A stretch of DNA of 32,216 nucleotides, taken from assembly GCA_000432435.1 (NCBI GenBank), contig HF993135.1, forward strand, positions 187,442-219,657. The letters are read 5' to 3'. A program made the translations under genes and the position numbers. The notes under the pieces are model-generated. The model was not told the DNA's origin. It saw nothing but the letters and a program-made list of their open reading frames with translations, and made no database searches. This document shows, in pieces, positions 8,296 to 16,467 of this stretch. This DNA is from Eubacterium sp. CAG:180. GTDB lineage: Bacteria > Bacillota > Clostridia > Oscillospirales > Acutalibacteraceae. The number at the start of each line of letters is the position of its first letter. Position 1 is the stretch's first letter.

Positions 8296-9350
8296 CACTT
8301 ATCATCCGACTTTATCAGATATTTCATTATTTCCTCGGGCGGAAGCGAGTACCTGATGCCCTCTATGATATGGGTTACGTTTTGCATTTCGTTTTCCATT
8401 ATCCCTACATAGCTCAAAAATACCGTTTCGGGATGAGTGGAATAGCGAAGCTGCTTTTCGTTTATGCGAAGCTGCATTATTGCAGTCTTGCGTTCAATCA
8501 CCATATCGCCCGCAGGAAGATATTTTCCGTATCGCGTCTTTTTAAGTAATTCCAAAACCTCGTCCGGAGACGACGCCGCCAAAAGACTCGCAAGCTCCTT
8601 TTCGCTAAAGGAGGTGATTCCGGAATTAAAGAAGCTTCCTGTATGTATATCGGAGCCGCTGCCGTAATATTTTTTGAGCCTGTAAATACTCTCGATGGTC
8701 TTCATATCGGATCTCATACGGAAGAAGTCGAGCAGCTCATCGCGCTTTTTGCCTTTTTTATATTTTTCGCATATTATTGACGAAGCTTCGGTATACAAAT
8801 AATTATAAAGCACATTTTCAAGAAGCTGAACGGAAAATTCGGTTTTGCCGTTCATTGCCTTTTTGATTATGCTCTCATATCTTGTACCGTGAAGCCCCGA
8901 CAGCAGCTCGTCAAAATTACGTGCTCTTTCTAAGGGCAACATGGTGAGCTCCGAATGTTCCTTAAAGAAATCAGGAACAAACAGAAGATATTCGCCTATA
9001 TTGTCGCTGTCAAGATAATCGGCGCAGGTTATTATGCAGTCAACGTCGTTTCTGAGGAGTAATATCTCATAGAGGTTTTGACCTATTGCCTTTTCAAAAG
9101 AACAAAGCGACGCTATACGCGAAAGCATATAGCGCTTTAAAACAGCCTCAAGACGGGCGCGATGTATTTTAACATTAGGTACCGAAACAAACGCTTCGCT
9201 GTATGAAGTCCTGCCCTTTAAATAGTTGGCAGCCTCGTTGATGGTGCGGCAGTTTGCAAGATCAACATAATTTTCATTTGTCAGCGTGCCGGCATACATA
9301 GCTCTCGCCTTAGCGAGAACGGCATTCTGTGACAGATCGGAAAAGTTCAT
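8295..9350 (-). CDS. atpC: V-type ATP synthase subunit C (AC39 family)
   Basis: A 351-residue, almost entirely helical protein of the AC39/subunit d family, the funnel-shaped socket that joins the D-F shaft to the K ring. The N-terminus (AKARAMYAGTLT then NCRTINEAANYLKGR) and the FFRMRSDMKTIESIYRLKKYY segment near 205-225 are typical (the L-R-x-D-x-x-N/T motif region). The ATG has AAAGGAG about 10 nt upstream. It is the second gene of the operon, placed before subunit I rather than after subunit E as in archaeal operons. Confidence 0.92.
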   Translation of the reverse strand: MNFSDLSQNAVLAKARAMYAGTLTNENYVDLANCRTINEAANYLKGRTSYSEAFVSVPNVKIHRARLEAVLKRYMLSRIASLCSFEKAIGQNLYEILLLRNDVDCIITCADYLDSDNIGEYLLFVPDFFKEHSELTMLPLERARNFDELLSGLHGTRYESIIKKAMNGKTEFSVQLLENVLYNYLYTEASSIICEKYKKGKKRDELLDFFRMRSDMKTIESIYRLKKYYGSGSDIHTGSFFNSGITSFSEKELASLLAASSPDEVLELLKKTRYGKYLPAGDMVIERKTAIMQLRINEKQLRYSTHPETVFLSYVGIMENEMQNVTHIIEGIRYSLPPEEIMKYLIKSDDK

Positions 9351-9383
9351 TTTCTGCCGCTCCTTTCGTTAATTTGTTTCTTT

Positions 9384-9692
9384 TCAGCCTATAACGGCTT
9401 TAACGATGTTTTCAACCCACATATTGTGGTTTTCATCATAAATCTTTTTGAGTGCGTCTGACTTTTGTTTGGTCTGACCGTCAAGCTCAAGCGACGCACG
9501 GTTCACCTTAAGCTCCGCCTTTTCACGCGCTTTTTTTACGGCGTCCTCGGCATTCTTTTTATGGGCGGCGTCTATTTCCTTTTTGCGGCGGGACAGCTCC
9601 TCGGAGAGATTTTCACGGCGCTCCCTTGCCTTTTCGACGCTGAGCCTTGACGCTCTGTCGGCGTCTACGATACGTCTCAATGTATTTTCCAC
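9384..9692 (-). CDS. atpH: V-type ATP synthase peripheral stalk subunit H/G
   Basis: A 102-residue, highly charged coiled coil (Lys, Glu, Arg and Ala make up most of residues 10-85, with no proline), matching the H subunit (also called G or NtpF) that pairs with subunit E to form a peripheral stalk. It is the first gene of the operon, as atpH is in archaeal operons. The start is GTG at 9692: a perfect AAAGGAGG lies 7 nt upstream. An in-frame ATG at 9716 would place that site inside the gene, so it was rejected. Similarity in this family is mainly compositional, so the call leans on position and pattern. Confidence 0.85.
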   Translation of the reverse strand: MENTLRRIVDADRASRLSVEKARERRENLSEELSRRKKEIDAAHKKNAEDAVKKAREKAELKVNRASLELDGQTKQKSDALKKIYDENHNMWVENIVKAVIG

Positions 9693-9749
9693 AAAAAAGC
9701 CTCCTTTTGTCATCAAAGACCGTTATTTACAACTTATTTACATCTGTGT

Positions 9750-9777
9750 ATTATACCACTAAACACAAAAAATTCAA
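9750..9777 (-). promoter_or_regulatory. Promoter of the V-ATPase operon
   Basis: On the minus strand TTGAAT (9777-9772), a 16-nt spacer and TATAAT (9755-9750) form a sigma-A type promoter. The predicted start is about 50 nt before the atpH GTG. Confidence 0.75.
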
Positions 9778-9859
9778 CGTCAATTTGTGCAAACAAAAAT
9801 GCACTTTTATCAATAAATTAGTACATTTTATCTCGTCATTGTTAACAAAAAATACATAA

Positions 9860-9888
9860 TTGTTTTTGATATATATATGTGATATAAT
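9860..9888 (+). promoter_or_regulatory. Promoter of the GH13 glucosidase gene
   Basis: TTGTTT (9860-9865), 17-nt spacer, TATAAT (9883-9888). Expected transcription start is near 9895, giving a leader of about 30 nt. It diverges from the V-ATPase promoter. The 80 nt between the two promoters are AT-rich and contain a GTGC/GCAC inverted pair at about 9787-9804, for which I can assign no regulator. Confidence 0.7.
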
Positions 9889-9926
9889 CCTAATATTAAA
9901 TTTGTATTCAGAGAGGTGTATTTAAA

Positions 9927-11597
9927 TTGGATAACACTTGGTACAAGGAAGACGCCTTTTACCAGATATGGTGCCGTTCGTTCAAGGACGGAAACGGCGA
10001 CGGCATAGGAGATCTTTACGGCGTTCTTGATAAGCTCGACTATATAAAGAGTCTCGGAGTTGACGGTATCTGGTTCTCGCCCATATATCCGTCTCCGAAC
10101 GCAGACTACGGATACGACATTTCCGACTATAAAAACATCTCGCCTGACTACGGCGACCTTGATTTGTTTAAAAAGGTTCTTGACGAGGCTCATAAGAGAG
10201 GGCTTAAGGTTCTTATGGATTTGGTGGTTAACCACACCTCGGATGAGCACTATTGGTTCAAGGAGAGCAAAAAGAGCGTTGACAACCCCTATCACGATTA
10301 CTATTTCTGGCGCAAGGGCAAGGGCAAGAACGGCAAACGTCCGCCTAACAACTGGCTCTCTACCTTTGAGGGCGGCGCTTGGGAATATGACAAAGGCCTT
10401 GACGAATATTATCTTCACGTGTTTGCAAAAAAACAGCCGGACCTCAATATGGATAATCCGAAGGTAAGAGAAGAGGTCAAGAGCATTATGCGCTTCTGGC
10501 TCGATATGGGCGTAGACGGCTTCCGAGAGGACGTAATCACATTCATATCAAAAAAAGAGGGTCTGCCCAACGGTTTTCCTCTGCCCATAGCAACCGGCGT
10601 TGAGCATTACAACAAGGGTCCGCATATTCACGAGTACTTAAAGGAATTCCGCCATGACGTACTCAACCATTATGACTGCTTTGTTGTCGGCGAATCTCCG
10701 ATGACCGGAGCTGACGACGCACTCAGCTTTACGGAGGGTCAGGACAAAGAGCTTGATATGATGATAAGCTTTGACCATATGCAGGCAGACTGCTTTATGA
10801 CCGATACAATTTCGACGCCGTTCAATCTCAAAAAGATGAAGTCGGCATTTACACGCTGGCAGAAAAAGCTCTACGGCAGAGCCTGGAATGCTCTTTACCT
10901 TGAAAATCACGACCATCCGAGAATAATAAGCCGTTACGGCAATGAAAAATTCCGTAACGAAAGCGGCAAAATGCTCGCCACTATGTGCTATATGCAGAGC
11001 GGTACGCCGTTTATCTATCAGGGTCAGGAAATAGGCATGCTCAACAACCATCTTGACAGTATCGACAAATTCAAGGACGTTGTTACTTTTAACAATCAAA
11101 GGCTGTTCAAGAAGTTTGGATTCTCCGACAAAAAATATCTTGAAATCGCAAATAAAACAAGCCGCGAAAACGCACGCACACCCGTTCAGTGGGATTCGAG
11201 CGAATACGGCGGATTCTCTACGGCAGAGCCGTGGTTCGGCGTAAATCCCAATTACACCGAAATAAACGTGGCACAGCAGGAGAAGGACCCTGATTCCATT
11301 CTCAACTATTACAGAAAGCTTTTAAAGGTAAGAAAGGAAAATCCGATAATTATTTACGGCGATTATGAGGAGCATTACCACGAAAGCAACGAAATATACT
11401 GCTATGAGCGCAACTTTAACGGTCAAAAAGCTCTTATAGTGTGCTCATTTGCCGACCACACTATAACATTCCGCGCACCGAAGGGTTTTGACCTTACAAA
11501 AGGTGAAGTACTTATTTCAAACTACCACGACGCTCCGGCTAAAAAAGACATATGCGCTTTACGTCCGTATGAAGCGAGAGTATACCTTTATAAATAA
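9927..11597 (+). CDS. Oligo-1,6-glucosidase / alpha-glucosidase (GH13_31)
   Basis: A 556-residue cytoplasmic glycosidase that releases glucose from the non-reducing end of isomalto-oligosaccharides or related alpha-glucosides. The (beta/alpha)8 barrel motifs are all present: DLVVNHTSDEH (98-108), GFREDVI with nucleophile D202, VVGES with acid/base E256 and ENHDHPR with D329. The Val directly after the nucleophile (V203) is the residue associated with alpha-1,6 specificity in this subfamily, whereas alpha-1,4 enzymes tend to have Thr. There is no signal peptide. The start is TTG with GAGAGG 8-9 nt upstream. Trehalose-6-phosphate hydrolase is a close alternative, but no PTS gene is nearby. Monocistronic, with its own promoter and terminator. 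Confidence 0.9.
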   Translation: MDNTWYKEDAFYQIWCRSFKDGNGDGIGDLYGVLDKLDYIKSLGVDGIWFSPIYPSPNADYGYDISDYKNISPDYGDLDLFKKVLDEAHKRGLKVLMDLVVNHTSDEHYWFKESKKSVDNPYHDYYFWRKGKGKNGKRPPNNWLSTFEGGAWEYDKGLDEYYLHVFAKKQPDLNMDNPKVREEVKSIMRFWLDMGVDGFREDVITFISKKEGLPNGFPLPIATGVEHYNKGPHIHEYLKEFRHDVLNHYDCFVVGESPMTGADDALSFTEGQDKELDMMISFDHMQADCFMTDTISTPFNLKKMKSAFTRWQKKLYGRAWNALYLENHDHPRIISRYGNEKFRNESGKMLATMCYMQSGTPFIYQGQEIGMLNNHLDSIDKFKDVVTFNNQRLFKKFGFSDKKYLEIANKTSRENARTPVQWDSSEYGGFSTAEPWFGVNPNYTEINVAQQEKDPDSILNYYRKLLKVRKENPIIIYGDYEEHYHESNEIYCYERNFNGQKALIVCSFADHTITFRAPKGFDLTKGEVLISNYHDAPAKKDICALRPYEARVYLYK

Positions 11598-11615
11598 ACA
11601 AATTCAAACTTTTTT

Positions 11616-11646
11616 CGGGGCGATGTTTACATCGTCCCGTTTTTTT
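11616..11646 (+). terminator. Intrinsic terminator of the glucosidase gene
   Basis: Ten-pair stem (11616-11625 with 11630-11639, one G-U pair), a 4-nt loop and a run of seven T at 11640-11646. Confidence 0.92.
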
Positions 11647-11654
11647 AGTACAAT
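11626..11654 (+). promoter_or_regulatory. Promoter of the ybaK-like gene, overlapping the terminator
   Basis: TTTACA (11626-11631), 17-nt spacer, TACAAT (11649-11654). The -35 box lies in the loop and 3' arm of the preceding terminator and the T-run is the spacer. Confidence 0.6.
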
Positions 11655-11714
11655 ATATAGACAAATGCAGCACACGGATTTGTGCCGACAAAACATCAAA
11701 AGGAAGTCATAGCT

Positions 11715-12197
11715 TTGGCAAAGGAACAAAAAACAAACGTAATGAGAATACTTGACAAGGCCAAAATACCTTATACGGCTCATTACTATGAGCACAACGA
11801 CAACGAGCCGTTTGACGGAGTCGGCGTCGCAAAGAAATTAGGTCAGGATCCGGCGCTTGTTTACAAGACGCTTGTAACAGAGGGTAAATCAAAAGAACAT
11901 TATGTTTTTGTAATCCCCGTCGCAGAGGAACTCAATCTAAAAGAGGCCGCGTCATCGGTAAGCGAGAAATCGGTTGAGATGATACACGTTAAGGATATTA
12001 ACAAAATAACCGGATATATACGCGGAGGCTGCAGCCCGATAGGAATGAAAAAGCAGTTTAAAACCGTAATAGATTCGGCCGCAGAGGCACTTGACAAAAT
12101 AGTCGTGAGCGGCGGTAAAATCGGCACTCAGGTTGAGCTGTCCCCGAAAGATCTGTCGGAGCTCATCGGTGCGAAATTTCACAATATAACTATGTAA
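11715..12197 (+). CDS. ybaK: YbaK/EbsC family Cys-tRNA(Pro)/aminoacyl-tRNA deacylase
   Basis: A 160-residue stand-alone trans-editing protein of the YbaK/ProX fold, which clears cysteine (or alanine) wrongly attached to tRNA(Pro). Typical features are KTNVMRILDKAKIPYTAHYYEH at the N-terminus, then the LVYKTLVTEG strand with its conserved lysine, VIPVAEELNLKEAA, and the loop GYIRGGCSPIGMKKQF, which carries the family GGxSPxG motif near residue 113. Start: a GTG at 11682 is in frame, but the TTG at 11715 has AAAAGGAAG 8 nt upstream and gives the normal length. It shares the strand with the beta-galactosidase gene 35 nt downstream but has no functional link to it that I can see. Confidence 0.92.
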   Translation: MAKEQKTNVMRILDKAKIPYTAHYYEHNDNEPFDGVGVAKKLGQDPALVYKTLVTEGKSKEHYVFVIPVAEELNLKEAASSVSEKSVEMIHVKDINKITGYIRGGCSPIGMKKQFKTVIDSAAEALDKIVVSGGKIGTQVELSPKDLSELIGAKFHNITM

Positions 12198-12217
12198 ATT
12201 GATTTTACTTTACATAG
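12190..12217. promoter_or_regulatory. Perfect inverted repeat before the beta-galactosidase gene
   Basis: Arms CTATGTAAA (12190-12198) and TTTACATAG (12209-12217) are exactly complementary, separated by 10 nt. The left arm overlaps the ybaK stop codon and the right arm ends 5 nt before the GGAGG of the next gene. It is AT-rich with no U-run after it, so an operator or mRNA hairpin is more likely than a terminator. Confidence 0.5.
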
Positions 12218-12232
12218 AAAACGGAGGATATT

Positions 12233-13993
12233 ATGCTGACTTATAAGGGAAAAGATTTTTATCTGGACGGCGAAAAGCTGAAAATTTATTCAGGCGCAAT
12301 ACACTATTTCAGAACCGTTCCCGAATATTGGGAGGACAGGCTTCTGAAATTAAAGGCAGCCGGCTTTAACACGGTGGAAACATACACCTGTTGGAATTTG
12401 CACGAGAAAAAGCCCGGCGAATTTGATTTTGACGGAATACTCGATATAGTAAAATTCATTGAAACGGCCAAGAAGGTCGGTCTTTACGCTATTGTAAGAC
12501 CGGGTCCTTATATATGCGCGGAATGGGACTTCGGCGGACTTCCGGCATGGCTGTTAAAAGACAGAAATATGCGTGTTCGCTGTATGTACAAGCCATATCT
12601 TGACGCGGTTTCAAATTATTATCACGAGCTTTTGCCACGTCTTTTACCGCTCTGCCACGAAAACGGCGGAAACATAATAGCCATGCAGGTGGAGAACGAA
12701 TACGGCAGCTACGGCAATGATAAGGAATATCTCAAATTCATAGCCGAGCTTATGAGAGATTGCGGTGTAAAGGAACTGCTCTTTACATCTGACGGTCCGC
12801 AAGACGATATGCTCAGCGGCGGAACTCTGCCCGACATACTCAAGGTTGCAAACTTCGGCTCAAGAGCCTCCGCTTCATTCAGAAAGCTCAAGGAATATCA
12901 GGGCTTCAAGGCTCCGAGCATGTGCGGTGAATTTTGGAACGGCTGGTTTGACCACTTCGGAGAAAAGCACCATCACAGAGCTTCGGCTCCGGTCGTATCC
13001 GAGCTGAAAAATATGCTCAGAAGCGGCGCAAGCTTTAATTTCTATATGTTCCACGGCGGCACAAACTTCGGCTTTACCGCAGGCGCAAATCACGATAAAT
13101 GCTATCAGCCGACTATAACAAGCTACGACGACGACGCACTCTTGAATGAGTGGGGCGGCTACACGGATAAATATTATGCCGTCCGCAAGGAGCTTTTGAG
13201 TGCTCAGTCGCTCCCCGAAACAGAGCTTCCGCAGGAACCGCTCCGCCAGACAGTGGGAGACATCAAGCTCACAAAATACGCCGCATTTATCGATAACATT
13301 GAGGCTCTCGGCGAAAAGCACGAGAGCGTAAGCCCCGAAAGCATGGAGCATTTCGGTCAGAACTTCGGCTTTATCTGCTATCATCATCATCTCGTCGGAA
13401 AATACGGCGGCAAGCTCTATCTTGACGGCCTCGCCGACAGAGCGTATGTATTTGTAAATAAGGAATACAAGGGCGTTATTTACAGAAACGACAAAAAGCA
13501 ATGCATTGACCTCCACGGCTTGTCCGGCGAAAATGACATTGATATTTTGGTAGAGGCCATGGGCAGGGTAAATTACGGTCCGCACCTTCTTGACAGAAAG
13601 GGCGTAGACCAGATAAGAATAAATTATCAGGTTCTCTCTCATTGGGATATATACACCCTTCCGCTCGATAATATCGACAAGCTTCGGTATACGGACACAA
13701 AGGGACTTGACACACCGACATTTATGCGCGGCACATTTAAAACGACAAGTCGCGGGGACTGCTTTGTTCACACAGCAGGGCTTAAAAAGGGTTACATATT
13801 CATAAACGGCTTCTGCCTCGGTCGCTATTGGGACATAGGTCCGCAGGAATCGCTCTACATACCCGGAACAATATTGAAGGACGAAAACGAAATTGTTGTT
13901 TTAGAGCTTGAGAACAGCTTAAAAACCACGGTACGCATAGATGACAAGCACAATATAGCAGGCGGAAAAAAGAAAAAATTCTTTTTCTTTTAA
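12233..13993 (+). CDS. Beta-galactosidase (GH35)
   Basis: A 586-residue glycoside hydrolase of family 35 acting on terminal beta-galactosides. The barrel shows SGAIHYFR (20-27), GFNTVETYTCWNLHE, RPGPYICAEWDFGGLPAWL (89-107), the acid/base in QVENEYGS (E156) and the nucleophile in CGEFWNGWFDHFGE (E233). FHGGTNFGFTAGAN follows near 275. The C-terminal half has the jelly-roll domains, including FINGFCLGRYWDIGPQESLYIP near 525-545. Length matches the short bacterial type. No signal peptide, so it acts on imported substrate. ATG with GGAGG 5 nt upstream. The lysine/phenylalanine-rich tail (KKKKFFFF) is unusual and may be a drifted end. Confidence 0.95.
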   Translation: MLTYKGKDFYLDGEKLKIYSGAIHYFRTVPEYWEDRLLKLKAAGFNTVETYTCWNLHEKKPGEFDFDGILDIVKFIETAKKVGLYAIVRPGPYICAEWDFGGLPAWLLKDRNMRVRCMYKPYLDAVSNYYHELLPRLLPLCHENGGNIIAMQVENEYGSYGNDKEYLKFIAELMRDCGVKELLFTSDGPQDDMLSGGTLPDILKVANFGSRASASFRKLKEYQGFKAPSMCGEFWNGWFDHFGEKHHHRASAPVVSELKNMLRSGASFNFYMFHGGTNFGFTAGANHDKCYQPTITSYDDDALLNEWGGYTDKYYAVRKELLSAQSLPETELPQEPLRQTVGDIKLTKYAAFIDNIEALGEKHESVSPESMEHFGQNFGFICYHHHLVGKYGGKLYLDGLADRAYVFVNKEYKGVIYRNDKKQCIDLHGLSGENDIDILVEAMGRVNYGPHLLDRKGVDQIRINYQVLSHWDIYTLPLDNIDKLRYTDTKGLDTPTFMRGTFKTTSRGDCFVHTAGLKKGYIFINGFCLGRYWDIGPQESLYIPGTILKDENEIVVLELENSLKTTVRIDDKHNIAGGKKKKFFFF

Positions 13994-14006
13994 TTGAAAT
14001 CAGTAA

Positions 14007-14051
14007 AAAAACAACCCTACTCATACCTCAGGCGTGAGTAGGGTTGTTTTT
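14007..14051. terminator. Bidirectional terminator between lacZ-like gene and pheT
   Basis: Perfect 17-bp inverted repeat (14007-14023 with 14035-14051), with A-run on the left and T-run on the right, sitting between two convergent genes. Confidence 0.93.
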
Positions 14052-14070
14052 ATTTTATCGGCTGTTTTTC

Positions 14071-16452
14071 TCAGCTTCTGAGAGTTGCGCCGAGCTTTTC
14101 AATAGCCTTAATCGCTTTTTTCATTGCCGAATCGGCATCGTCATCGGTCAAAGTCTTATCTTTTGAGCGAAGCTTCAGGCTGAATGCCACACTCTTCTTG
14201 CCGCTCTCTATCTGATTGCCCTCGTAAACGTCGAAGAGAGTTATGTTTTCAAGGGTTTTACCCACCGCAGACTGAATTTCTTTTTCAAGGCTGACAACAG
14301 GTACTGACTTATCACATACAAATGCAAGGTCGCGTGTTACGGCCGGGAATTTCGGAAGCGGAGTATAGACCTTTTCCGCACCTGCGTTTTCAAAGAGAAC
14401 GTCCATGGAAACCTCTGCAACATAGCAGCGTGTGCCTATGGAGAAATTCTTTGCCGTTTCGGGATGAACCTCTCCGAGCAGAGCGAGAGTCTTGCCGCCG
14501 ACAGTAATACGTGCCGCTCTGCCGGGGTGAAGTATCGGATCATCCGTTACGCGTTCAATATCGTAATCGGTAATTCCTGTTTTGCAGAGAAGCTCCTCTA
14601 TAACGCCCTTTAATGTGAAGTAGTCGTACTCCTCGCCGTAAAGACCTATAACAATGTTCTTCGGCTCCTCGGGAAGCTCCTTAGTGCCGCGCGGCTTAAA
14701 GGATACGGCGATTTCAAACATAGCCGCCTTGGGATTGCGGTTGTTGTAGTTTCTGGAGAGCACATCAAGCATTGACGGAACGGCTGTTGTTCTCATAATG
14801 CTTGTATCCTCACCGAGGGGATTCATTATTTTTACGCTGTCTCTTCTCGGAGAATCGGCAGGCAAACGGAGCTTATCGTACTGCTTGGGGCTTATAAACG
14901 TATATGTGCAAACCTCGGAAAGTCCCTCCGAAAGCATAACGTCGGTGACGAGCTTTTCAAGCTTCTGCCTGTCGGTATATCTTCCGTCGGCAACACCCGA
15001 AAGTGCTCTGTCAGGAATTTTATCATAGCCGTAAAATCTTGCGATTTCCTCGGATATATCCGCCTGATGCTCAATATCGTTTCTGAATGACGGGGCGGTA
15101 ATTACGCCGTTTTCAACCTTGAAATCTATTTTTTCGAGAATCTTTTTCTGCTCCTCGGCCGATACGTCAATTCCTATGAAGTTGTTTACCCATTCGGGCT
15201 CAAACGGAAGAGTAACGGGTGTTTTATCGCTGTGGTCACAGTCAACAACACCGCCGACTATATCACCGGCGTCAAGCTCTTCGACAAGTTGCAGTGCTCT
15301 CTTAAGCGAGCGAAGGCAGCCCGTGGCGTCAAGCTCTTTTTCGTATCTTGCCGAAGCCTCGGTTCTCATTCCGAGTGCCTTTGCGGTTCTTCTTACGGAA
15401 ACGCCGTTGAACATTGCGGACTCAAAAACTATGGTGGTTGTGTCATCCATAATTCCCGAATACTCGCCGCCCATTACACCTGCCACGGCAACCGGCTTAT
15501 TTTCGTCGGCTATAACAAGCATTTCGGGTTTTAAAGCTCTCTCTACGCCATCGAGAGTTGTAATTTTTTCACCGTCAAGTGCTTTTCTTACAATTACCTT
15601 GTGGCCGTCAAGATAGCGAAGGTCAAAAGCGTGCATCGGCTGACCGTATTCGAGCATTACAAAGTTTGTAATGTCAACTATATTGTTTATGGGTCTTACT
15701 CCGCATGCGCGAAGTCTCTCGCGCATCCAACGCGGCGACGGCTTAACGCGGACATTTTCAACTACCGCGCCGGCATATCTGTAACAGAGCGACGGCTCCT
15801 TTATTTCAACCGACAAAAAGTCGTTTACGTCGCCGTGAGTCTTTTTGACCGCGGGCTCGGGAATAACAAGGTTTGAGTCAAAGGTTGCCGCGGCTTCTCT
15901 TGCAAGACCGGTTATCGAAAGGCAGTCGGCTCTGTTTGATGTTATTTCGAATTCGGTGATAACGTCGTCAAGTCCTATTGCCTCGTGTATATCCTTGCCG
16001 AGGGTTTTGTCGCAATCATCGCCGAGAACGAAAATACCGTCCTCAATCGCATACGGAAAATCATGAATCGTAAGTCCGAGCTCGCCGAGTGAGCAGAGCA
16101 TACCGTTTGACTCAACTCCGCGTAGCTTGCCCTTTTTAATATGATGCCCGCCGCTGACGAAGCTATCATCCATTGCTACGGGGACAACATCGTTTACCTT
16201 TAAATTCTGAGCGCCGGTAACTATCTGTATATTATCCTTTGCTCCGACGTCGATTTGGCAAATCCAAAGGTGGTCGGAATCGGGATGCTTTACGAGTGAT
16301 ACAACCTTACCTACAATTACGTTTTTGATGTCGGCACCCTCGGTCTCAAAGGACTCAACCTTGGAGCCGGAAAGAGTCATATCATCGGCAAACTGCTGAT
16401 CCGACACATCTAAATTCACATAGTCGTGAAGCCATCTTTTAGATAAATTCAT
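14071..16452 (-). CDS. pheT: Phenylalanyl-tRNA synthetase beta subunit
   Basis: A 793-residue beta chain of the alpha2-beta2 synthetase that charges tRNA(Phe). Domains in order: N-terminal segment MNLSKRWLHDYVNL; OB-fold tRNA-binding domain (about 40-150); B3/B4 editing domain (about 215-390), which removes mischarged tyrosine and contains RPINNIVDITNFVMLEYGQPMHAFD split around 245-270; B5 domain (about 405-475); catalytic-like core (480-690); FDX-ACB anticodon-binding domain (about 700-793, starting TPLPKFPAVTRDLAFVCD). Length is normal. It follows pheS by 15 nt and ends at the bidirectional terminator. Controlled by the T-box ahead of pheS. Confidence 0.97.
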   Translation of the reverse strand: MNLSKRWLHDYVNLDVSDQQFADDMTLSGSKVESFETEGADIKNVIVGKVVSLVKHPDSDHLWICQIDVGAKDNIQIVTGAQNLKVNDVVPVAMDDSFVSGGHHIKKGKLRGVESNGMLCSLGELGLTIHDFPYAIEDGIFVLGDDCDKTLGKDIHEAIGLDDVITEFEITSNRADCLSITGLAREAAATFDSNLVIPEPAVKKTHGDVNDFLSVEIKEPSLCYRYAGAVVENVRVKPSPRWMRERLRACGVRPINNIVDITNFVMLEYGQPMHAFDLRYLDGHKVIVRKALDGEKITTLDGVERALKPEMLVIADENKPVAVAGVMGGEYSGIMDDTTTIVFESAMFNGVSVRRTAKALGMRTEASARYEKELDATGCLRSLKRALQLVEELDAGDIVGGVVDCDHSDKTPVTLPFEPEWVNNFIGIDVSAEEQKKILEKIDFKVENGVITAPSFRNDIEHQADISEEIARFYGYDKIPDRALSGVADGRYTDRQKLEKLVTDVMLSEGLSEVCTYTFISPKQYDKLRLPADSPRRDSVKIMNPLGEDTSIMRTTAVPSMLDVLSRNYNNRNPKAAMFEIAVSFKPRGTKELPEEPKNIVIGLYGEEYDYFTLKGVIEELLCKTGITDYDIERVTDDPILHPGRAARITVGGKTLALLGEVHPETAKNFSIGTRCYVAEVSMDVLFENAGAEKVYTPLPKFPAVTRDLAFVCDKSVPVVSLEKEIQSAVGKTLENITLFDVYEGNQIESGKKSVAFSLKLRSKDKTLTDDDADSAMKKAIKAIEKLGATLRS

Positions 16453-16467
16453 TATATAACCCTCCCC

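Noticed and set aside
9692..9716. Upstream ATG start for atpH
   Set aside because: Using it would put the perfect AAAGGAGG inside the gene; the GTG 7 nt after that site is the better start.
9828..10418. 196-codon minus-strand frame over the divergent promoter region and the start of the GH13 gene
   Set aside because: It runs antisense through conserved GH13 motifs and its hydrophobic translation is the complement of those codons.
12875..13771. Long open frame (298 codons) on the minus strand inside the GH35 gene
   Set aside because: It is antisense to a clearly conserved beta-galactosidase, has no ribosome binding site and its translation resembles no family; it follows from the codon bias of the real gene.
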